A model generated the notes under the pieces. It worked only from the letters and a program-made list of their open reading frames with translations, searched no databases and was not told where the DNA came from. From Micromonospora pallida (lineage in GTDB: Bacteria; Actinomycetota; Actinomycetes; Mycobacteriales; Micromonosporaceae), in NCBI RefSeq assembly GCF_900090325.1, contig NZ_FMHW01000002.1:6139001-6203000 (forward strand): 64,000 nt of DNA, in the 5' to 3' direction. Position numbers and translations under genes: made by a program. Below, piece after piece: positions 7,668 through 16,159 of the stretch (within the stretch, counting starts at the first letter, position 1; every line of letters starts with the position of its first letter).

Positions 7668-8047
7668 GCCTGGAAGTGGATGGCCCCACGCTAGATCGGC
7701 TTGAGCGACTAGTTGCGCTGCTAGTTGATCGAACCTCCAAGGGGGCGGCTCAGTGGCGGATAAGGAAGACGCCTCTAGACTCTGAGCCGGTATTCAGTCT
7801 CTCGACTCCGAACTTCACCGTACACCTCCGCCGATCGGATAGAATAGGTGCTCCGGAGATTCGGATAGTAGATGAAGAGGGCAACGAGGTGCTCGATTAC
7901 CTCGCCGGAGGGATTGTGACCTCTGCCGATCCCAGATACATGAGAATCAATCATGACGTCGATGATCTCTTCGCCATTGTAAGGAAGATGACCATGCGTA
8001 CGGCCAGGAAACTCGATCGGCTTATCGGTGATATCGAGAAGCTATAG
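7664..8047 (+). CDS. Hypothetical protein, 127 aa
   Basis: GTG 7664 overlaps the preceding stop (GTGA), so the two are an operon. The N-terminal helix (LDRLERLVALLVDRTSKGAA) leads into a beta-rich domain (FTVHLRRSDRIGAPEIRIVD) and a C-terminal helix with an Arg-rich end. No family is recognised. Lower GC than the surrounding chromosome and position next to the tRNA fragment suggest cargo at the element boundary. Confidence 0.6.
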   Translation: MSLEVDGPTLDRLERLVALLVDRTSKGAAQWRIRKTPLDSEPVFSLSTPNFTVHLRRSDRIGAPEIRIVDEEGNEVLDYLAGGIVTSADPRYMRINHDVDDLFAIVRKMTMRTARKLDRLIGDIEKL

Positions 8048-8205
8048 CGATGGTGTATCAGGGTAAGATCGACTGTTCCGGGCCTGCGGCACTTAGGTCT
8101 AGCTCGCCGAGGCGGTAGAGACCTCACCTCGTAGTTCTCGTGCCGTATCTGTGTCGCAAGGTGGGTCACGGCTCGCAGACCAGCAGGTCAGCGCCGTGAG
8201 CTTCG

Positions 8206-8264
8206 TGGTCTTGAAAACCGGTAAGGCAGCGATGTCTTCGTGGGTTCGAATCCCACACCCTCCG
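8206..8264 (+). tRNA. 3' fragment of tRNA-Ser(UGA): attachment site of the left element
   Basis: From the anticodon loop (GTCTTGAAAACC; anticodon TGA) through an intact variable arm (AAGGC pairing with GTCTT), T-arm (TGGGTTCGAATCCCA) and 3' acceptor strand ACCCTCC plus discriminator G, this reads as a class II tRNA-Ser. The 5' acceptor and D-arm are absent: no GGAGGGT lies at the right distance upstream, and the 5' anticodon stem is poorly paired. This is what a tRNA-targeting integrase leaves at the distal end of an element. The intact gene should lie left of the window. Confidence 0.7.
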
Positions 8265-8361
8265 CCCGTGAGTAGCAAGAACGCCCCTGGCCGGCGCGAA
8301 CGCTGGCCAGGGGGCGCATCGCTGGACACCGAAGGGCGGCTTGGCTGCGTGCGGTGGCGGC

Positions 8362-8775
8362 CTACAGCTGGCGAACCGGACTGTCGATGATGAGAATGAC
8401 GTTTCCGGCAGTGTCGAACGCCTTGAGCCTGCTGAAGGCGAAGCTGTCGGAAAAATAGCTCACCGGCTGGCTTACGGTAATGCTGGTTGTACTGCATGCC
8501 CAGGCGCCAGTGGAAAATCGCTCTGCACCGTAAATATCGACCAGGTACACCCGGTACCTGTGGCAGTTCGACGGATGACCGTCCACGCTGATAAGTCCTG
8601 TGCCCACGAAATAGCCGGTTTGGTCGTCGATGCACGTCGAGGTATGCCAGGGTTTTACGTCGTACCAAGCGCGACAACTGGCGGCAGCCTGAGCCGGTGT
8701 TGCGGCAACCAGGCAGGAGACGCCCACACTTATCGCCGTAAGCGCAAGCGACAGTACTTTCCTTCTGAGATTCAC
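8362..8775 (-). CDS. Small secreted protein
   Basis: 137 residues from GTG 8775, with GGAGG 4 nt upstream. A Sec signal peptide (basic NLRRK, hydrophobic core VLSLALTAISVGVSCLVAA, cleavage near TPAQA-A) precedes a 100-residue beta-rich domain with six cysteines, including CRAWYDV and CHRYRVYLV, likely disulphide-bonded. No enzyme motif. It resembles small extracellular Streptomyces/Micromonospora proteins of unknown function. First gene outside the left element. Confidence 0.75.
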   Translation of the reverse strand: MNLRRKVLSLALTAISVGVSCLVAATPAQAAASCRAWYDVKPWHTSTCIDDQTGYFVGTGLISVDGHPSNCHRYRVYLVDIYGAERFSTGAWACSTTSITVSQPVSYFSDSFAFSRLKAFDTAGNVILIIDSPVRQL

Positions 8776-9033
8776 TTGTCCTCCCCCGTTGGCTTGCGTT
8801 ACAGGGTCGATGACCCTGAACGTAGTGATGTTCGCCGATCATCGGGGTTGCTGTCAATGGTTACTCGATATCTCGGATGGCTTGCAACCGTCTTCGACCC
8901 ACGTCAATGTGACAATTGCGCGCTTGCGCGAGTCCTGGTCTTGGCCGCCAGCAGGGCCGGTTGCCCGCAGGGTGTGGCGCAGTTCGGGGCGCGTCGCGTC
9001 GAGGCGGCGAAGTCGTACCTGGATGAGGCGGGT

Positions 9034-9780
9034 TCAGGCGATGAGCAGGCGAAGGCCGAGCTCTGCCGCGTCGAGACCGACGAGGTCGTGGTTGCGCTCT
9101 GCCCACCGGCCTGAGGCGAGGTCGTCACGGAGGCTGCGTACCACCCTCTGCTCGACGTCCGGCCCGACCCTGGCCCAGACCGACACCCCGCGACGGACGT
9201 TCTCGTCCAGGTATGCCTCGGGCCGGCGCCAGTAGGCCTCGAAGAAGCCGTCGACGCAGTCCCAGGGGATGGGCACCGGCTCCAGGCGGGCGCCGATCGC
9301 GTCGGCCAGCTCGGTCACAGAAGGCCGGGCGGCAACGAGGTCAGCGGCTTCGGGAAGGTAGTCGCGAGTAAGCCAGAACCGATGAAGCCACCCGGTATCA
9401 CTGGTGTCGTGCGTGAACACCACCACGCGGCGAGCAACACGCCGCATTTCGCGCAGGCCCGCGATCGGGTCCGGCCAGTGATGGATGGTGGCAAAAGCCA
9501 TCGCCGCGTCGAAGGACTGGTCCTCGAACGGAAGCCTGTCCGCACTGGCAGCCACGCACGGCGCTGCGCCTGCGGGACGCTGTGCACGCATGAGCGCCGA
9601 CGGTTCCACTGCGGTGACGTCACGGTCGGTGGGCTCGTAGGAGCCGGTACCAGCCCCGACGTTCAATACCGTCCGCGCATCGCCGAGCGCAGCCCAGACC
9701 CTTGCGGCGATCCGCAGCTCGGTGCGCCGCGTCACGGTGTAGGTGGCTCCGATGGTGTCGTACAACTGCCCGCTGGACAT
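9034..9780 (-). CDS. Class I SAM-dependent methyltransferase
   Basis: 248 residues. Motif I VLNVGAGTGSYEP (about 40-52), the acidic ribose-binding residue in DVTAVEPS, and motif IV region FDAAMAFATIHHWPDP define a Methyltransf_11-type fold. The substrate cannot be predicted. ATG 9780 has a GGGAGG site and is preferred over a longer upstream reading with arginine-rich shadow composition. The 262 nt upstream to the PEBP gene hold no gene. Confidence 0.8.
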   Translation of the reverse strand: MSSGQLYDTIGATYTVTRRTELRIAARVWAALGDARTVLNVGAGTGSYEPTDRDVTAVEPSALMRAQRPAGAAPCVAASADRLPFEDQSFDAAMAFATIHHWPDPIAGLREMRRVARRVVVFTHDTSDTGWLHRFWLTRDYLPEAADLVAARPSVTELADAIGARLEPVPIPWDCVDGFFEAYWRRPEAYLDENVRRGVSVWARVGPDVEQRVVRSLRDDLASGRWAERNHDLVGLDAAELGLRLLIA

Positions 9781-10042
9781 GCCCCCGCCTCCCTGGCCGT
9801 CACCAGCCCCACGCCGCGTACGGGGCCTGGCGTTGCTGCAAAGAGCGTAGGTCACGTTTTCCCTTGCGACCGGAGTGAGGGACATGTCGCATACATGCGT
9901 CATGTTCCCCACTGGCCAGCGTCCGTACTGGTTCCCGCCTCGGCGGCTTGAGCCACGCCGCGCACCGGGGCGGACGTTCGCCACCCGCCCCCAGCAGGGT
10001 AGGAAGAATGGTGGAAACCACCTTCAGTGAGAGGGATCACCG

Positions 10043-10576
10043 ATGACCCTGGAACGACCGATCGCCCCGGATCCGTACGAGCTGCTGCCGACCGTTGGGT
10101 CGTTCACCCTGACCAGTGACGACGTACACAACGGCGAGCCGATGGACGCCGCGTACGCGCACGGCAGCGTGGGTGGCGACAACGTGTCGCCGCAGCTCGC
10201 CTGGTCCGGCTTCCCGGCGGAGACGAAGGGGTTCGTGGTCACCTGCTTCGACCCGGACGCGCCCACGGGCAGCGGCTTCTGGCACTGGGTGCTGGTCAAC
10301 CTGCCGGCCTCGGTGACCGAACTGCCCCGGGCAGTCGTCGAGGGCGCCCTCGGCGGGGCGTTCAGCGTCCGCAACGACTACGGCCAGCAGGGGTACGGCG
10401 GGGCCGCTCCGCCCGCCGGGGACCGGCCGCACCGGTACCTCTTTGCCGTGCACGCGCTGGACGTGGAGCGGCTGGATCTCTCGCCGGACGCCACGCCCGC
10501 GTACGTCGGCTTCAACCTGGCGTTCCACACCCTGGCGCGGGCGGTCATCCGCCCGACGTACCAGGTCAAGGAGTAA
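10043..10576 (+). CDS. YbhB/YbcL-type PEBP-family protein
   Basis: 177 residues. It has the PEBP signatures [31 protein letters not shown] and the C-terminal [16 protein letters not shown], covering the anion-binding pocket of the Raf-kinase-inhibitor-like family. Bacterial members are soluble and of uncertain function. Start ATG 10043 follows GAGAGGG. A strong terminator follows immediately. Confidence 0.9.
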   Translation: MTLERPIAPDPYELLPTVGSFTLTSDDVHNGEPMDAAYAHGSVGGDNVSPQLAWSGFPAETKGFVVTCFDPDAPTGSGFWHWVLVNLPASVTELPRAVVEGALGGAFSVRNDYGQQGYGGAAPPAGDRPHRYLFAVHALDVERLDLSPDATPAYVGFNLAFHTLARAVIRPTYQVKE

Positions 10577-10590
10577 CCACCGGTGAGCCG

Positions 10591-10623
10591 AAGGGCCGTG
10601 CCCGGGCAACGGGCGCGGCCCTT
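10591..10623. terminator. Terminator between convergent PEBP and methyltransferase genes
   Basis: 14-bp stem AAGGGCCGTGCCCG with one G-T wobble and a GGCAA loop; serves both converging genes. Confidence 0.8.
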
Positions 10624-10638
10624 CTCCGTGGGCGCCGG

Positions 10639-11352
10639 TCAGCCGGGGACGCGGGCGACGGCGAACACCGACTGGCCGAACGGTGGTCGGACGACCTGCT
10701 CGGCGGCCTTGGTCACCGGCAGGACGGTGGTGTCGTAGACCTTGACCATCGGGCCCTCCTTCGGCATCAGTCGGAAGACCTTGGTGGCCATGAAGTAGCC
10801 GATCAGACCGAGCGCGTTCGCGTAGTGGATCCGTTCCACCCGCAGGCCGGCCTCGGTCATCGCAGCCCCGAGGGTCCGCTTGGTGTAGCGGCGGACGTGG
10901 CCGGTGGCGATGTCCGCCGGGCTCATCGCGAACTGGAACGCCGGCACGATGATGATCACCGCTCCGCCCGGCCGGACCAGGTCCCGCATGCTGCGCAGGG
11001 CGGCGACGTCCTCCTCGATGTGCTCGAGGACGTTGTACGAGACCGCCGCGCTGTACTCAGCGCCCGCCTCGTCGTGCGGCAGCAGCATCTGCCGTACCTC
11101 GATGGTGGGGTGGTCGGCCAGGCGCTCCTTCAGCGCGACCAGTCGGTCCGGGTCCGCCTCGGTGGCGGTGAAGCGGGGCAGGTGCGGTGCCCACTCCAGC
11201 GCGTAGTCCCCGAGCCCGCTGCCGATCTCGATCGGGTTGTCGCCGAGGTACGGGATGGCGAGCTCGACGAACCATCGGCGGTGGTTGACGGCTGTCGCGA
11301 GGCCCTCCAGCACCTCGGACTGCACGCGCTGGTCCCCGGTGATTTCTGCCAT
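10639..11352 (-). CDS. Class I SAM-dependent methyltransferase
   Basis: 237 residues. Motif I is PIEIGSGLGDYALEW, the acidic residue lies in FTATEADPDR, and the motif IV region is YSAAVSYNVLEHIEEDVAAL; a GGAVIIIVPAF strand follows. It belongs to the group acting beside lipid- or glycan-related membrane proteins, and it is divergent to the GT-C-like gene across a 214-nt promoter region. Start ATG 11352 is preceded by GTGAGGA. Confidence 0.8.
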   Translation of the reverse strand: MAEITGDQRVQSEVLEGLATAVNHRRWFVELAIPYLGDNPIEIGSGLGDYALEWAPHLPRFTATEADPDRLVALKERLADHPTIEVRQMLLPHDEAGAEYSAAVSYNVLEHIEEDVAALRSMRDLVRPGGAVIIIVPAFQFAMSPADIATGHVRRYTKRTLGAAMTEAGLRVERIHYANALGLIGYFMATKVFRLMPKEGPMVKVYDTTVLPVTKAAEQVVRPPFGQSVFAVARVPG

Positions 11353-11566
11353 GCGTCGATTCCTCACCATATGACTCGACCCGCATCCGGACCCGACAGA
11401 GTCAACCACCTGGCGTTGGCGGTGGGGAAATCGGCCACCGGGGGGTGGCCGGAAAACGTTCGATCGGGGGTGCGGAGATCTTCTACTGGGCGAACCTGGC
11501 ACATACTACGCCGGAACTCCGAAACGCACACCTCGCCGTCTGGGCGTGACTACGCTCTGAATTGTC

Positions 11567-13417
11567 ATGACTACTCCGGAGTCGGAGGTCGGTCGGGAGT
11601 GGTTGCTCCGTCCGGGGTCCTCCAGTGCGGCGCGGCGAGGCGATCCGGGCGGGCCGGACGGCGGTGTACGCCTTGCTGGCCGGTGGCTTCCGGACGCGGC
11701 GGCGTCGGCGGGATTCGTGCTGCTGGCGCTCTGGGTGACCGCCCGATTCTGGGTGAACCCCGACCACGAGAGCGGGGTCAATCCTACCGACCAGGCCCAG
11801 TTCGAGTGGATGCTGGCGCACGGCGCGCGGGTGTTGACCGATTTTGCCTACCCCTTCGGTTCGGACCGGATGAACGTGCCGGAGGGCGTCAACCTCATGG
11901 CGAATACGTCCGTATTATCCGTTTCATTGCCAATGACGCCGGTCACCGTGTTGTTCGGTCCGCGAGCCGCCTTTCTGCTCTTTCTCACCGGCGCGATGGT
12001 CGCCACCGGCGTCGCCTGGTACCTCGTCCTCTCCCGGGTGCTGATCCGCTCCCGACCGGCGGCCTGGGTGGGGGCGGCGTTCTGCGCCTTCTCCCCGGCG
12101 ATGGTGTCCCACGCCAACGCCCACCCCAACATCGTCGCCCAGTACGTCGTCCCGCTGATCGTCTGGCGAACCCTCGCCCTGCGCGAACCGGGCCGGTGGC
12201 GGCGCAACGGCCTGATCCTCGGGCTCCTCGTCGTCTGGCAGGCGTTCCTCAACCTGGAGATCCTGCTGATGGCCGCGGTGGGGCTCGGCGTGGTGATCGC
12301 CGTCCTGGTCGTCCGTCGGCCCGACCTGTGGCGGGACGCCCGGCCCTTCCTCGCCGGACTCGGCGTCGCCGCCGGCTGCGCGCTCGTCGTGCTGGCGTAC
12401 CCGCTGTACGTCCAGTTCTTCGGTCCCGGCGCGTACGAGGGCCTCTCCCGGCTGATCCGGGGCTACCGCAGCGACCTCGCCTCCTTCTTCGCCTGGCCTG
12501 GTGAGTCGCTGGCCGGTGATCCCCGCGACACCGAGCGGCTGGCCAAGAACCCGACCGAGGAGAACGCCTTCTTCGGCTGGCCGCTGGCGCTGCTGGTACC
12601 CGTCCTGGTCTGGTGGCTTCGGGACCGCGCCGAGGTGCTCGGCCTGGCCGCCGTGGGGCTGCTGTTCGCCGTGCTCTCCCTCGGCCGGGAGATTCGCTAC
12701 AACGGCCGGGACACCGGCGTCCCCGCGCCCTGGGGCGCCCTGGAGAACCTGCCGATCCTGCACTCGGTGGTGCCCACCCGGTGGGCGTTGGCACTGACGC
12801 CGGTGGTCGGGCTGCTCCTGGCGTACGGCGTGGCACGGGTCGGTGAGCTGACCCGCCGGCACCCGACCGCCCGCCGGCAGATCCGTCTCGGCGCGGGCAC
12901 CGTGCTGGCGATGGCGCTGCTGCCCCTGCTACCCACCCCGCTGTCCACGGCCCGGCTGGAACCGGTACCCGAGTTCGTCACGTCCGGGGCGTGGCGACCG
13001 TACCTGGCCGGTGGGCGGAGCCTGGTCGCCCTTCCGCTGCCCGACACCGACTACGCCGACCCGCTGCGCTGGTCGGCGGTAACCGGCCTGGAGATGCCGA
13101 TCGCGCGGGGCTACTTCCTCGGCCCGGACCGACGGCCGGACGCGCCCGAGGGGCGAATCGCGCTGTTCGGCGCCACTCCCCGTCCGACCAGCAGCTTCTT
13201 CACCACCATCGGGCGCACCGGAGCGGTGCCGCCGATCACCCCGCAGGACCGGGTGGCAGCCGTCGACGACCTGCGGTACTGGCGGGCCGGGGCGGTGGTG
13301 CTCGCCCCGCAGCGGCACGAGGACGCCCTGCGTCGGGGGATGACCGAACTCACCGGCGTCGACCCGGTACGGGCCGGTGGGGTGTGGCTCTGGGACGTCC
13401 GCCCCCTGGTGGACTGA
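11567..13417 (+). CDS. GT-C-like multi-pass membrane glycosyltransferase candidate
   Basis: 616 residues with about 11 hydrophobic segments, from SAGFVLLALWVTARFWV near 48 to LAMALLPLLPTPLS near 430, followed by a 170-residue extracytoplasmic C-terminal domain. Loop 1 has an acidic stretch (PDHESGVNPTDQAQFEWML) where GT-C enzymes carry their catalytic Asp. The fold suggests transfer of sugar from a polyprenyl-phosphate donor outside the membrane; the substrate is unknown. The divergent methyltransferase could act in the same pathway. Confidence 0.65.
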   Translation: MTTPESEVGREWLLRPGSSSAARRGDPGGPDGGVRLAGRWLPDAAASAGFVLLALWVTARFWVNPDHESGVNPTDQAQFEWMLAHGARVLTDFAYPFGSDRMNVPEGVNLMANTSVLSVSLPMTPVTVLFGPRAAFLLFLTGAMVATGVAWYLVLSRVLIRSRPAAWVGAAFCAFSPAMVSHANAHPNIVAQYVVPLIVWRTLALREPGRWRRNGLILGLLVVWQAFLNLEILLMAAVGLGVVIAVLVVRRPDLWRDARPFLAGLGVAAGCALVVLAYPLYVQFFGPGAYEGLSRLIRGYRSDLASFFAWPGESLAGDPRDTERLAKNPTEENAFFGWPLALLVPVLVWWLRDRAEVLGLAAVGLLFAVLSLGREIRYNGRDTGVPAPWGALENLPILHSVVPTRWALALTPVVGLLLAYGVARVGELTRRHPTARRQIRLGAGTVLAMALLPLLPTPLSTARLEPVPEFVTSGAWRPYLAGGRSLVALPLPDTDYADPLRWSAVTGLEMPIARGYFLGPDRRPDAPEGRIALFGATPRPTSSFFTTIGRTGAVPPITPQDRVAAVDDLRYWRAGAVVLAPQRHEDALRRGMTELTGVDPVRAGGVWLWDVRPLVD

Positions 13418-13468
13418 CCGGCTGGGGCAGTGGACTGACTGGCGGGGTCAGTGGACCGACTGGCGGGG

Positions 13469-14257
13469 TCAGGGGCGGACGCAGCAGCCCCGGCAGTACT
13501 TCGGCTTCGGCAGGGTGAACGCCAGGCAGCAGGTCCGGCGCTGGACGGTGGGCTGACCGGACGGCCCGGGGACCAACTCGACCAGGTCCTGGACGCCGAG
13601 CGCGCCGAGCAGGGTGTCGACCGACTCCACCGCCGAGCCGGGGAGCGCGTCGGCGGCCCGCAGGATTCCGTGGGCGACGCCGGAGGCGACCGAGCCGAGC
13701 AGCGTACGGGCACCGATGCGGACCTCGGCCTGGATCGCCGCGACCAGCGGGGTGAGGTGCGCGTCGAGCAGCGACGCGCGGAGCAGGCCGAGCAGTTCGG
13801 CCTCGTCGGCGACCACCCGCACCCCGGGCGGAACGGCCACGGCCAGTGGGTCGCTCGGCAGCACCGCCACGGTGGTCGACCGGCGCAGCCCGAGTGTGAT
13901 CAGTGGGCGGTGGTCCTCGAAGTGGATCAGCACGTCGGCCGGATCGAGCAGGGGCACCCGCCGCGCGGACGCCCAGCCGAGCACCGCCGGCAGGGCCAGC
14001 CAGTAGCTGTACGACTTCCAGGCCAGGGCGGCGCAGGCGTGCGGCGTACCGCCCCAGCGCTGGGCGGCGGCGGCCAGGAGTTCGGGCAGGCGGGTGCCGT
14101 CCACCAGGGTGGTGGCCGGGGACCAGCCGTACTCGTCGGCGACCACCAGGCCGGGCGCGAACTCCGGCAGGTCGTCGGTGCCGAACATGGCCCGCAGCGT
14201 CGTGACGACCGGGGCGAGCGGGGCGGCGGCGGTACGGGGTGGGATCACCGCTGTCAC
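13469..14257 (-). CDS. FhuF-like ferric iron reductase, 2Fe-2S
   Basis: 262 residues. The C-terminus carries TCCLAFTLPKPKYCRGCC, the CC-x(n)-CxxC cluster-binding pattern of FhuF-like ferric-siderophore reductases. The body resembles the FhuF/IucA-type domain (PHACAALAWKSYSYWLALPA). It should reduce Fe(III)-siderophore in the cytoplasm to release iron. Start GTG 14257 follows a GGGGGGAG site. An IdeR/DmdR-type iron box lies 34 nt upstream, so repression by iron is expected. Confidence 0.75.
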   Translation of the reverse strand: MTAVIPPRTAAAPLAPVVTTLRAMFGTDDLPEFAPGLVVADEYGWSPATTLVDGTRLPELLAAAAQRWGGTPHACAALAWKSYSYWLALPAVLGWASARRVPLLDPADVLIHFEDHRPLITLGLRRSTTVAVLPSDPLAVAVPPGVRVVADEAELLGLLRASLLDAHLTPLVAAIQAEVRIGARTLLGSVASGVAHGILRAADALPGSAVESVDTLLGALGVQDLVELVPGPSGQPTVQRRTCCLAFTLPKPKYCRGCCVRP

Positions 14258-14290
14258 TGTCGTGCTCCCCCCGTCGACCGGCCTGCCCTA

Positions 14291-14309
14291 TGAGCTAAGG
14301 CTAACCTAA
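14291..14309 (-). promoter_or_regulatory. IdeR/DmdR1-type iron box
   Basis: On the minus strand this reads TTAGGTTAGCCTTAGCTCA, matching about 15 of 19 positions of the actinobacterial iron-box consensus (TTAGGTTAGGCTAACCTAA). It lies just upstream of the FhuF-like gene, where a bound repressor would block transcription. Confidence 0.75.
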
Positions 14310-14522
14310 CTGGCGCCGCAGGGGGAGGGGTGGGGTGTTCTGTGACCTGGTCCGGCGAGGTACCCGCCCACCAGAAGGAAAAACGCCCCGACAAGGAGGA
14401 CGTATCGGGCGGCCCGAGAACGGCTCGATGAGTTTTGTCAAGGTCAGAGTCGGCAACGTGCCACTTCTGTGGAATCCCGCCGACCAAACGTGAAACTGAT
14501 ACTCCCGGCCATGAGGAAGCTG

Positions 14523-16058
14523 ATGACGACCTCGCCCCTCGAACGGGCCGCCGACTCGTTCGCAGTCGAGCTCGGCCGGCACCGCGTCGAGCGAGGGCTG
14601 TCCAAGAAACAGCTCGCTACGCTGATGGGGTTCGATCCGTCGTACGTCAGTCACGTCGAGAGCCGCCGGCACCGCCCCACCGAGGACTTCGCCCGGCGCG
14701 CGGAAGCCGTCCTGGAGGCCGGCGGCGCGATCTGGCAGCGCTTCCGCGAGTACGACGACCTGCGGCACGCGCGGACCGCGCCGCCGCACCGCGACCCGCC
14801 GGTCCCCGGCCAGTGGCTGCCGCCCGGCACGGGCCTCATCGTCGAGCACGAGCTCGCCAGCCTCACCTACCGCGACGGGCAGTACCACTGCGTCGTCCGG
14901 CGGGACCTCTACAACGCCGGCACCGACCCGGTCACCCGCTACCTGGCCCGGGTCGCCGTCGACCGCTACCCGAACGATCCCGGCCGGTCCAACCGGCACC
15001 ACCGGGACCACCCGCTCACCTTCGCCGAGCTGCAACTGCGGGCGTACCGGGACGATCGGGGCGAACGCGAACCAATGCACTGGCGGGCCAAGCACGACCG
15101 GGACGCGTTCAAGGAGTTCTGGCTCCTCTTCGAGAACGCCGACGGACGCTTCCCGCTCTACCCCGGCGACCGGGCCACCATCGAGTACGAGTACTGCGTC
15201 GGGCAGGAGAAGTGGGGGCGCTGGTTCCAGCGTGCCGTCCGGGTGCCCACCCGGGCGCTCGACGTACGGCTGGACCTACCCACCGCGCTGGAACCCCAGG
15301 TGTGGGGACTGGAAACCTCGCTCTCGGCGGAGGAGGGGCCGCTGCGGACCCCGGTGCAGCGCCACGACGACGGCGACCGGGCGATCTTCGAGTGGGCGAC
15401 CGAGAACCCCCCGCTCAACGCCCGCTACCGGCTTCAGTGGCGGTTCCGTAATCCGCCCACCACGGTGTCCAGGCGCAACGGCGCGTCGGCCGATCCGGCC
15501 CGGCCCCGCCCCAGCGACCGGATGCGGGCCGCCGGCATCGTGCAGCGCGGCGCCGACCTGCTCCGTCAGCCGGTCCGGCAGTTCGACCTGCCCGAGGAGG
15601 AAGCGGTCGCCCGGGACGTGGTGGACCGCCTGCTCACCGCCCTCGCCGAACTCGACGAACTGCACCGGTTCAGCCGGGGTGTCGGACTGGCCGCTCCCCA
15701 ACTCGGGCTCAGTTGCGCCGCTGCGGTGGTACGCCCGCCGGACCGTGGCGCCGAGCCGGTGGTGCTGCTCAACCCCCGGGTGGTCGATTCCTCCCCGGAC
15801 ACCGACGAGCAGTACGAGGGCTGCCTCTCCTTCTTCGACCACCGGGGGCTCGTCCCCCGGTCGTTGCGGCTCGACGTCGAACACGCCCGCGCCGACGGCA
15901 GCCGTCTGATCACGTCCTTCGCGTTCGGCATGGCCCGGCTGGTCGCGCACGAGATCGACCACCTGGAAGGGCGGCTATACGTCGACCGGATGGCACCGGG
16001 AGTGCCCCTGGTGCCGGTCGAGGAGTACCGCGAGACCAGCCACGCCTGGCGCTACTGA
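14523..16058 (+). CDS. XRE DNA-binding domain fused to peptide deformylase
   Basis: 511 residues from ATG 14523 (GAGGA 5 nt upstream; ATG 14511 is the alternative). Residues 10-75: XRE HTH (LSKKQLATLMGFDPSYVSHV). Residues 85-310: a beta-rich domain with no recognised family. Residues 350-505: a complete peptide deformylase with motif 1 GVGLAAPQLG, motif 2 EGCLSFF and motif 3 HEIDHLEGRLYVDRM, so all metal ligands (Cys, two His) and the catalytic Glu are present. Normal deformylases are about 170-200 residues. The fusion may link N-terminal formyl-group processing to DNA binding. Monocistronic, with a strong terminator. Confidence 0.85.
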   Translation: MTTSPLERAADSFAVELGRHRVERGLSKKQLATLMGFDPSYVSHVESRRHRPTEDFARRAEAVLEAGGAIWQRFREYDDLRHARTAPPHRDPPVPGQWLPPGTGLIVEHELASLTYRDGQYHCVVRRDLYNAGTDPVTRYLARVAVDRYPNDPGRSNRHHRDHPLTFAELQLRAYRDDRGEREPMHWRAKHDRDAFKEFWLLFENADGRFPLYPGDRATIEYEYCVGQEKWGRWFQRAVRVPTRALDVRLDLPTALEPQVWGLETSLSAEEGPLRTPVQRHDDGDRAIFEWATENPPLNARYRLQWRFRNPPTTVSRRNGASADPARPRPSDRMRAAGIVQRGADLLRQPVRQFDLPEEEAVARDVVDRLLTALAELDELHRFSRGVGLAAPQLGLSCAAAVVRPPDRGAEPVVLLNPRVVDSSPDTDEQYEGCLSFFDHRGLVPRSLRLDVEHARADGSRLITSFAFGMARLVAHEIDHLEGRLYVDRMAPGVPLVPVEEYRETSHAWRY

Positions 16059-16101
16059 CCGGGGCGGCCGGGGTGGCCCGGCGCGGGGTGGCTCGACGGG
16101 G

Positions 16102-16143
16102 GCCGGGTCGCGTGCCCCAGGGGGCGGGGGCACGCGACCCGGC
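16102..16143. terminator. Bidirectional terminator
   Basis: Perfect 17-bp stem GCCGGGTCGCGTGCCCC with an 8-nt loop, between the converging deformylase-fusion and flavohemoglobin-type genes. Confidence 0.85.
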
Positions 16144-16159
16144 GTGGGGGGAGGAATGT

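Noticed and set aside
8206..8264. Functional tRNA-Ser
   Set aside because: No 5' acceptor strand or D-arm can be found; only the 3' half is present.
8099..8857. Long minus-strand open frame across the tRNA-Ser fragment
   Set aside because: It reads through tRNA sequence (HEDIAALPVFKTT type peptide) and antisense to a signal-peptide gene; a known annotation artefact.
13451..14293. Plus-strand open frame of 280 codons opposite the FhuF-like gene
   Set aside because: Shadow of the real minus-strand gene, with Gly/Arg/Gln-biased composition and no motifs.
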